The translations under genes and the position numbers were made by a program. A stretch of 17,254 nucleotides of DNA from Candidatus Doudnabacteria bacterium (lineage in GTDB: Bacteria > Patescibacteriota > Doudnabacteria > UBA920), in the NCBI GenBank assembly GCA_023245915.1, contig JAHFJK010000016.1, positions 1 to 17,254 of the forward strand, given 5' to 3'. The notes beneath the pieces are model-generated. The model saw only the letters and a program-made list of their open reading frames with translations, ran no database searches and was not told the origin of the DNA. Of the stretch, positions 12,329 through 17,254 are shown one piece after another. The first letter of the stretch is position 1. The number at the start of each line of letters is the position of its first letter.

Positions 12329-14133
12329 GGACTTAACAACACCTCCAAACTTTGATTGCCATTAATATTTAAACCGGTTTGGGAGTAAATCTGATAACCG
12401 CTCAATGAAACATCCAGGTCATAATCTGAAGCGGCATCTAAATCGCCAAACCAATATTGGCCGGGGGTAAAGCATCCGGAAACATAATTTATTTGCAGGG
12501 AAGTCAAAATGGGAGTTTCCGCGGCATCGTCGGTGGTTAAAAAAACTTTGTAGCGAAAATATCTCTGGCCATCATGAACTGTGGAAATATTCGTTCCGGA
12601 AACTTCATAAAAAGTATTACTTGTCCCGTCAGGGCCCAAATACGTAAACGGTCCGGCTGGATCTGTAGCCGAAGCCAGCTGGATTTGCAATGTTGTTGAG
12701 GCATTTTGGCTGACTGGTTGCCAGGACAGGGTGGTAAAATTTGAGCTGGTTGAGCCGGTGTCAAACGTGGAAGACTCCAGCCAGCCGGCAGTCGCGTAAT
12801 TACTGGAAATGGTTCTTAAGCGCACGCCTGAAGGAGAAAAAGTAACATCAATGTTGCCGTCGTCAGCAAAATACACGTTTGGAGTTGTTGTTGACCAATT
12901 TGACTGGCCACTACCTCCGGCCCAATTATTTTGGCTCCAAACACTACCGCCCGAAGCCTCATAAGTATCCCAGAAAGGGCTGCCCTTATGTAAATGCAAC
13001 TGCGCTCCTTCCAGGGCCGCGTTGGTAGAAGCATCTTTTACCACCACTAACAAACTGTTGGCTGTGGAGTTAGTACCAAGAATCATAGTAAAGGTCTGGG
13101 AAGTCCCCGGCTGAACGTCTATTTTCTGGATAGGTGAGGTTCCCCTAACTACCCAGGGTTGTCCTATGAGCAAAGTGGGTGTATAAGTATCCCATTCAAG
13201 CTCCTCCAGCAATACCTGACCTGAGCTGGAAGTAAAATCCTGGTTAAATTTATTTACACTGGGAGTAGTACCAATGAGTTTGGCTCCTTTTACATTCATA
13301 TCCACACCATCCAAATTGCTGCAAAACTCATTTAAAATTTTAATACTCAAATTGGAAAGCAAATCGATGCTAAAACTTACTTCAGTAACCACCCCAGCAA
13401 CAATTGTTGAATCAGGTTTTGCCGGGTTAGGATTTTGGAGTGTGATAGGATAAGTCTGGTCTGTGCTATAACCTGCTTTGGTAACAATAATCCGGTAATT
13501 GTTGACTGCCGGCGGCAGTCCGACTTCAATCCACTCGCCATTGGGGTCGGTTTTTCTGTCTAAAATTAAAGCCGGGGTGGTGGTCGGGTGCTCAATATGA
13601 ATGTCAGCATCTGCTACCCGCTGGCCGGAAGCGTTAAAAACTTTTATTTTTAAAGCACCGGCATTTTGCAACCCTTCCAAACCTTTTGGCACCACATTGG
13701 TTAAAAAATCTGTTAGCTGATTGGTGCTGGTATTTAAAATAACCATTTTTACCTGCTTGTAATCAGCCGGCGCCGGATCATTGGGGCTGCCACCGGCAGT
13801 ACCATCAGCAGGATCATCTATAAAAGTCACCTCATAATAAATTTTGTAGGTAGTTGACTCTATAGTTTGAGTATAGGGATTACTTAAATCCGGCAGGGTC
13901 CCGGCAGGATTACCGCTCAAGGTACCAACGTCAAAATACGGCATGTTGCGGACAATTTCCAAATAATGAGAAGCTAAACTGGCTAACTGGGTTTTTTGAC
14001 GAGCAGTTCTGGTTGACCTGCTTAACGCAGCCAACCCGGCTAAAACACCCACAGCTAAAATCGAAAAAATTGCCAAACTTATGAGCAGTTCAATTATAGT
14101 AAAAGCTTTTGTTTTTCCGCTCCTTTTTGTCAT
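12325..14133 (-). CDS. Giant type IV pseudopilin with carboxypeptidase-regulatory-like domains
   Basis: The 602-aa protein has a short basic leader (MTKRSGKTKA), then FTIIELLISLAIFSILAVGV with Glu15 (+5). The residue before the cut is Ala10 instead of the usual Gly. A pilin-like part (to about 155) is followed by a first carboxypeptidase-regulatory-like beta sandwich (about 160-235). A second one begins at about 361 (LLVVVKDASTNAALEGAQLH), is interrupted by roughly 170 residues resembling a separate beta domain (about 390-552), and resumes at 554 (CFTPGQYWFGDLDAASDYDL). Most pilins have 130-200 residues, so this is about three times larger. GGAAG stands 11 bases before the ATG; an extended -10 promoter lies at 14211-14219. 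First gene of the operon. Confidence 0.85.
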   Translation of the reverse strand: MTKRSGKTKAFTIIELLISLAIFSILAVGVLAGLAALSRSTRTARQKTQLASLASHYLEIVRNMPYFDVGTLSGNPAGTLPDLSNPYTQTIESTTYKIYYEVTFIDDPADGTAGGSPNDPAPADYKQVKMVILNTSTNQLTDFLTNVVPKGLEGLQNAGALKIKVFNASGQRVADADIHIEHPTTTPALILDRKTDPNGEWIEVGLPPAVNNYRIIVTKAGYSTDQTYPITLQNPNPAKPDSTIVAGVVTEVSFSIDLLSNLSIKILNEFCSNLDGVDMNVKGAKLIGTTPSVNKFNQDFTSSSGQVLLEELEWDTYTPTLLIGQPWVVRGTSPIQKIDVQPGTSQTFTMILGTNSTANSLLVVVKDASTNAALEGAQLHLHKGSPFWDTYEASGGSVWSQNNWAGGSGQSNWSTTTPNVYFADDGNIDVTFSPSGVRLRTISSNYATAGWLESSTFDTGSTSSNFTTLSWQPVSQNASTTLQIQLASATDPAGPFTYLGPDGTSNTFYEVSGTNISTVHDGQRYFRYKVFLTTDDAAETPILTSLQINYVSGCFTPGQYWFGDLDAASDYDLDVSLSGYQIYSQTGLNINGNQSLEVLLSP

Positions 14134-14159
14134 CTTTTTGTTTCTTCCTCTTGTGGCGT

Positions 14160-14189
14160 CATTCCGTTCCGCCTTTGGCGGAGAGGAAT
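14160..14189 (-). promoter_or_regulatory. Hairpin in the leader of the pseudopilin operon
   Basis: CCGCC (14170-14174) pairs with GGCGG (14178-14182) around TTT, and outer ATTCC/GGAAT (14161-14165/14185-14189) extend the stem across an internal loop. A T-tract follows on the plus strand, so the element also looks like a plus-strand terminator. On the minus strand it lies in the ~70-base leader between the promoter and the first pilin ATG. It could modulate expression or be a remnant of a dispersed repeat. Confidence 0.45.
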
Positions 14190-14210
14190 CTTTTTTAAAT
14201 CCGTAGCAAC

Positions 14211-14219
14211 ATTATACCA
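14211..14219 (-). promoter_or_regulatory. Extended -10 promoter of the pseudopilin operon
   Basis: Read on the minus strand, TGGTATAAT (14219-14211) is a perfect extended -10 element. No good -35 is seen; TTTTTA stands at the expected distance. The predicted start is near 14204, giving a ~70-base leader. Confidence 0.55.
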
Positions 14220-14243
14220 TTTTTTACTCAAAGTAAAAACCGA

Positions 14244-14272
14244 TTGACATCTGACAAAACCTGCACTAAACT
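14244..14272 (+). promoter_or_regulatory. Promoter of the DUF433/DUF5615 operon (leaderless)
   Basis: TTGACA (14244-14249), a 17-base spacer and TAAACT (14267-14272). The A of the ATG at 14279 is seven bases beyond the -10, exactly where transcription would begin, so the antitoxin mRNA should be leaderless. No ribosome binding site is visible, which agrees. Confidence 0.6.
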
Positions 14273-14278
14273 ATCATT

Positions 14279-14500
14279 ATGAAATTCACTCGTATTAATA
14301 TCAATCCAAAGCAAATGGATGGCGTTCCATGCATTAGAGGTTTTAGAATTCCTGTGGCGACTGTGGTGCAGATGACCGCGGAAGGTATGACAGCAGAACA
14401 AATTATCCAGGCCATGCCCGACTTAGAACCCGAAGATATTCGGGAGTCTTTGCAATATGCCGCGACCGCGGTGCAGGATCATACCCTATCTTATGCCTAA
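14279..14500 (+). CDS. DUF433 antitoxin
   Basis: The 73-aa protein is a complete DUF433 domain: ININPKQMDGVPCIRGFRIPV (5-25) followed by a helix-turn-helix-like part (MTAEGMTAEQIIQAMPDLEP, then DIRESLQYAATAV). DUF433 proteins are VapB-like antitoxins that neutralise a PIN-like toxin encoded directly downstream and often repress their own promoter. Here the stop (14498-14500) abuts the toxin ATG. The start is placed at the first ATG, which coincides with the predicted transcription start. The gene stands alone on the plus strand between minus-strand operons, consistent with horizontal acquisition. Confidence 0.88.
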   Translation: MKFTRININPKQMDGVPCIRGFRIPVATVVQMTAEGMTAEQIIQAMPDLEPEDIRESLQYAATAVQDHTLSYA

Positions 14501-14875
14501 ATGAAATTTTTGGTAGACAATGCTCTTTCTCCCCAAATGGCTGCCGGCCTAAAAACCGGCGGTTTTGATGCTGTGCATGTCCGCGATTTAGATATGCAAA
14601 AAGCAACCGATGAAGAAATATTTGAGTTAGCTGTCAACCAAGACAGGGTTATTATTTCCGCTGATACAGATTTTGGCGCACTGCTCGCGCTACGTCAGGA
14701 AACTAAGCCCTCGGTGATTCTTTTTCGCCGCGGAGTCCCGCGCCGGCCATCTGAACAGGTTATTCTCCTTCTTGCCAATCTACAAAAACTGAAAAAACTG
14801 CTCATGCAAGGCAGTATTGTCATTTTCGAAGCTGGACTAATAAGAGTTCGCCTCCTGCCGATAGGAGGCAAATAA
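14501..14875 (+). CDS. DUF5615 PIN-like toxin (putative ribonuclease)
   Basis: The 124-aa protein is a full-length DUF5615 (Mut7-C/PIN-like) domain: MKFLVDNALSP with Asp6, AVHVRDLDMQKATDEEIFELA (25-44) with Asp37 and Glu38/39, and VIISADTDFGALLA (50-63) with Asp55 and Asp57, the expected acidic residues for metal-dependent RNA cleavage. It starts immediately after the antitoxin stop (TAAATG), so the two are translationally coupled. A hairpin terminator follows about 30 bases after the stop. Confidence 0.88.
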   Translation: MKFLVDNALSPQMAAGLKTGGFDAVHVRDLDMQKATDEEIFELAVNQDRVIISADTDFGALLALRQETKPSVILFRRGVPRRPSEQVILLLANLQKLKKLLMQGSIVIFEAGLIRVRLLPIGGK

Positions 14876-14900
14876 TTTCAATTGATCGGCTATGTCTAAC

Positions 14901-14931
14901 AAAAAAACCGCAATTAAATGGCGGCTTTTTT
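14901..14931. terminator. Bidirectional intrinsic terminator
   Basis: A7-CCGC (14901-14911) pairs with GCGG-C-T6 (14921-14931) around a nine-base loop. The A and T runs give a T-tract on both strands. It serves the plus-strand toxin and the convergent minus-strand PEBP gene. Confidence 0.75.
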
Positions 14932-14953
14932 CTCAACTAGCTCATAAGTCGCT

Positions 14954-15589
14954 TCATTTACTTCTGGTATATAACCCTACCAACTCTGCTTTTTCAATAA
15001 TATGCCCTTCCATGGCTTTTTCCAAATCCTGTTTTTGAGAATACGATGGAATGCTTAGTTTGCTGTCCAAAGCGTAAAGTTTAAAAAAGTAACGATGGGT
15101 GCCGGGGGGCGGACCTGCCTCTTCTTGGGTGGTTGTGGCTGTGGTTGTGGCCATTGATGAGTCAACGCTAGGCGGACACGGTCCGCCGTATACATTTTGC
15201 CCGCTGCTGGTTTTTCCCTGCATAGCTCCCACAGGCGCCGAATTTTCAGCCAGCTGATGAATGTCCTCAGCAATATTCCACATTACCCAGTGCGTCCAGG
15301 TGCCTACGGGCGCGTCTGGATCGTCGACAATTAAAACCAGGCTCTTGGCTTCTGCGGGCACATCGCTAAACTGCAACGGCGGACTAATATTGTCTCCGTC
15401 GCAGGTGTATTTAGCAGGAATATTTTGATTGTCCGAAAATTGGAGGCTTGTAATTGTCATAGTTTGAGTATTTACAGGAGCCTTTAATTTCGGCAGATTG
15501 GAAGTTGTGTTTCTTTGGGTATTAAAAAGCAAAACTCCCGCCGCGCCAAACAACAACAAAATTATAACCATGACGAAAAACTTTTTCAT
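14954..15589 (-). CDS. Membrane-anchored PEBP / YbhB-YbcL family protein
   Basis: The 211-aa protein has an N-terminal anchor (about 3-22) and a PEBP (Raf kinase inhibitor-like) domain: IPAKYTCDGDNISPPL (57-72), SLVLIVDDPDAP (83-94), THWVMWNI (99-106) and GTHRYFFKLYALD (163-175). The bacterial family binds small anionic ligands; its cellular role is unclear. Between GGPCPP (135-140) and PPGTHRY (161-167), normally one continuous loop (CPPxGTHRY), about 20 Thr/Ala/Ser-rich residues are inserted, from TGG/TTG-rich DNA. The insertion sits at the ligand pocket. It follows the KPVIYLYP gene by 60 bases and ends at a shared terminator. Confidence 0.87.
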   Translation of the reverse strand: MKKFFVMVIILLLFGAAGVLLFNTQRNTTSNLPKLKAPVNTQTMTITSLQFSDNQNIPAKYTCDGDNISPPLQFSDVPAEAKSLVLIVDDPDAPVGTWTHWVMWNIAEDIHQLAENSAPVGAMQGKTSSGQNVYGGPCPPSVDSSMATTTATTTQEEAGPPPGTHRYFFKLYALDSKLSIPSYSQKQDLEKAMEGHIIEKAELVGLYTRSK

Positions 15590-15649
15590 GGAAATTCATC
15601 AAACAATTTGTTGTCCCATGGGGCTTTGATTAATATTTTTGTCATTTAT

Positions 15650-17254
15650 TTAATTTTTGTCAATTTTGTCATTTCTCAATACCCCTCCCCACTCCACAAC
15701 CGTAAACCCTTTTCGCTCCGGCGTTCTTATATTAAAGCCTTCCACCCATATTTTATGGTCAAGTGGAGTAAAATCCATTAATACCCGAATAACTGTATCC
15801 GGTTTAGGGGTTATGGATAGTGGAGCCAGTTCGTCCATTACTGTATTGCCCATAAAGGTTACAAAATAATACGGACTGCCCTGCATTTTGGGCTCCCAAA
15901 ATTCCATAAAGTCAGCTGACTCTTTATTGTTTAAACCAAGCTGCTGAAGCTTGTCTGTCAAAAATATGTGGATGTCTTTTTGCTCCACCACAAAACCCCT
16001 GTCAGGAGTCCTGTAAATTCCCCCGCGTCCTTCCCAAAAAAGATACGGGTAATTTTTACCGTCTGCCAGATTGGTAATGTTGCTTTTAGGATCCGCAATA
16101 ACATTCCACCCGCTGCCATAATCAGGCTCGCTGTAAGTAAATCCGCCTGCCGGATTTAACTTCACGGATACTTTTTCAGTTTGCTCCGGGTACAAATAAA
16201 TCACCGGCTTGCCGCATTCGGCCATGGGTTGATATCTCATATTTTTGAACCTTGCAAACCTGCCAAACGGATCTTGCCAAAAAAATATCGGGTAATCGGT
16301 CAAAAAAACGCTATAAGAAGGTTTCTTTTGTCCTTCAGGTACATATAAATTATCATAAGTAGACTGTAAATCTTCTGCTTTAGAATCTTTGTAGGTATAA
16401 ATAATCTGCCCGTTAAAAGTCTCGCCTATTTTGATTAAGTCAGACAATTTTACATCGGCCACATCCAAATATTGGGAAGCTCCGCATCCGCCAAGGTGCT
16501 GATAAGAATATTCCTGAGTATTTTTTTTGCCATTGCTGTAAATAATAAGGGGTATATGATCCGATCCCATAAAATTCACGTCCAGCTGGTAAGTCACCAA
16601 ACTGCCGTCAGCGGCTTTTACATAAAAGCCAAATTTTGGGAAATAGGCATTTGCTCCGTAGCCATTGGGCTGTGAACTTGCGTCGGTGTATACATCTCCG
16701 GCATCGCTGTCAACAAATACTTTGATCAAATTATCTGCACAAAAAATTTCCAAGCCTCGATTAAAAAAACCCGACTCTGCGGAACGGGCAAGCTTGGCAC
16801 CATTAGAAGCAGTCAAAGAACCCGGAAAGTCTAAATCCGATATGTCAAAAATTTCATCCCTCAATAAGTTTACGTTTTTTTTAACTACCGGAACATCGGG
16901 TAATGCATCAGAAGAATATTTCCCTAAGATTGTAAATTTCTCTCCCTGCCGTACAATATGGTATGTAAAACCTGGACCCATAGGGTCATAGCCTGCTATG
17001 GTTAATATCAGGTCTCCGCCCTGATATGTTCCTTGAGTAAAATGCCCAAGCATATAACTGGTTTCCCCGGTCGTTCCCTCGAGACCAGAACCAGTTGAAA
17101 AAATTAAAAGGTCGGAAATTTTTTCAGGGCTTTGCCATTGTATTATGCCAGATTTACTTCTTAAAACCTCTAAACGATTTTTGCACTCGGGGCTTTTAAA
17201 TGCATCGTATGTATTGATTTCGCTAAGTCCATTGTCAGGAGTGGTAGTGGTTGT
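15650..17254 (-). CDS. Exported 'KPVIYLYP' family protein, 5' end beyond the window
   Basis: The frame is open to the right edge: 534 residues are visible, and the internal ATG at 17051-17053 is not the start. The visible N-terminal end is Thr-rich (TTTTTPDNG), as expected of a linker after a membrane anchor outside the window. The middle (about 70-330) is polar with several Cys (172, 257, 347). The motif CGKPVIYLYPEQTEKVSVKL (347-366) is the hallmark of a poorly characterised exported family, followed by GSGWNVIADP, YPYLFWEG and YYFVTFMGN stretches. Function unknown; cell-surface location is inferred. The PEBP gene follows after 60 bases and may be in the same operon. Confidence 0.7.
   Translation of the reverse strand, partial: TTTTTPDNGLSEINTYDAFKSPECKNRLEVLRSKSGIIQWQSPEKISDLLIFSTGSGLEGTTGETSYMLGHFTQGTYQGGDLILTIAGYDPMGPGFTYHIVRQGEKFTILGKYSSDALPDVPVVKKNVNLLRDEIFDISDLDFPGSLTASNGAKLARSAESGFFNRGLEIFCADNLIKVFVDSDAGDVYTDASSQPNGYGANAYFPKFGFYVKAADGSLVTYQLDVNFMGSDHIPLIIYSNGKKNTQEYSYQHLGGCGASQYLDVADVKLSDLIKIGETFNGQIIYTYKDSKAEDLQSTYDNLYVPEGQKKPSYSVFLTDYPIFFWQDPFGRFARFKNMRYQPMAECGKPVIYLYPEQTEKVSVKLNPAGGFTYSEPDYGSGWNVIADPKSNITNLADGKNYPYLFWEGRGGIYRTPDRGFVVEQKDIHIFLTDKLQQLGLNNKESADFMEFWEPKMQGSPYYFVTFMGNTVMDELAPLSITPKPDTVIRVLMDFTPLDHKIWVEGFNIRTPERKGFTVVEWGGVLRNDKIDKN

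Noticed and set aside
15600..15665. Candidate promoter for the PEBP gene (TTGACA on the minus strand)
   Set aside because: The -35-like box overlaps the preceding gene's stop and no acceptable -10 lies 16-18 bases downstream.

Overview
The window looks like a chromosomal segment of an uncultivated Patescibacteria (CPR) bacterium. This is inferred from gene content and style, not from a marker gene. The signs are AAA_14/DUF4143 ATPases, secreted LamG proteins, oversized pseudopilins, a 'KPVIYLYP' surface protein, in-frame microsatellites inside a coding gene, few Shine-Dalgarno sites and start codons close to -10 boxes. TGA is used as a stop (for example in ATGA overlaps), so the Gly-UGA code of Gracilibacteria does not apply. 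No rRNA, tRNA, CRISPR array or intact transposase was seen. Almost all genes lie on the minus strand; the exception is one plus-strand toxin-antitoxin pair.

Layout from left to right. 1-4000 is an accessory patch: a NYN-domain nuclease, two related ATPases with Walker A and B motifs, a 44-codon ORF coupled to the second ATPase by an ATGA overlap, two 5'-truncated GIY-YIG remnants, and copy A of a ~100 bp palindromic repeat. 4000-6150 holds two LamG proteins flanking a MazF/PemK-like protein; the second LamG gene has a one-base frameshift near its 3' end. 6158-9459 holds two overlapping hypothetical genes, a membrane-anchored DsbA-like thiol oxidoreductase, a ~190 bp multi-hairpin element, an ATP-grasp ligase-like gene expanded by 7 bp and 24 bp tandem repeats, and a small membrane protein. 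9528-14133 is a pseudopilin operon: a 602-aa and a 429-aa protein with type III prepilin signals joined by ATGA, then copy B of the palindromic repeat, then a PilX-like protein. 14279-14875 (+) is a DUF433/DUF5615 antitoxin-toxin pair with a canonical promoter that should give a leaderless mRNA. A terminator follows, then on the minus strand a membrane-anchored PEBP (YbhB/YbcL) protein and a 'KPVIYLYP' protein that runs off the right edge.

Much of the window seems devoted to the cell surface: pilus-like fibres bearing unusual domains, LamG lectin-like proteins, an extracytoplasmic disulfide oxidoreductase and other secreted proteins. This is mixed with toxin-like genes and decayed mobile fragments. 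The most distinctive non-coding signals are the two inverted copies of the palindromic repeat with a covarying hairpin, and a plus-strand promoter plus GAAA-capped hairpin at the left edge that fires antisense into the NYN gene.
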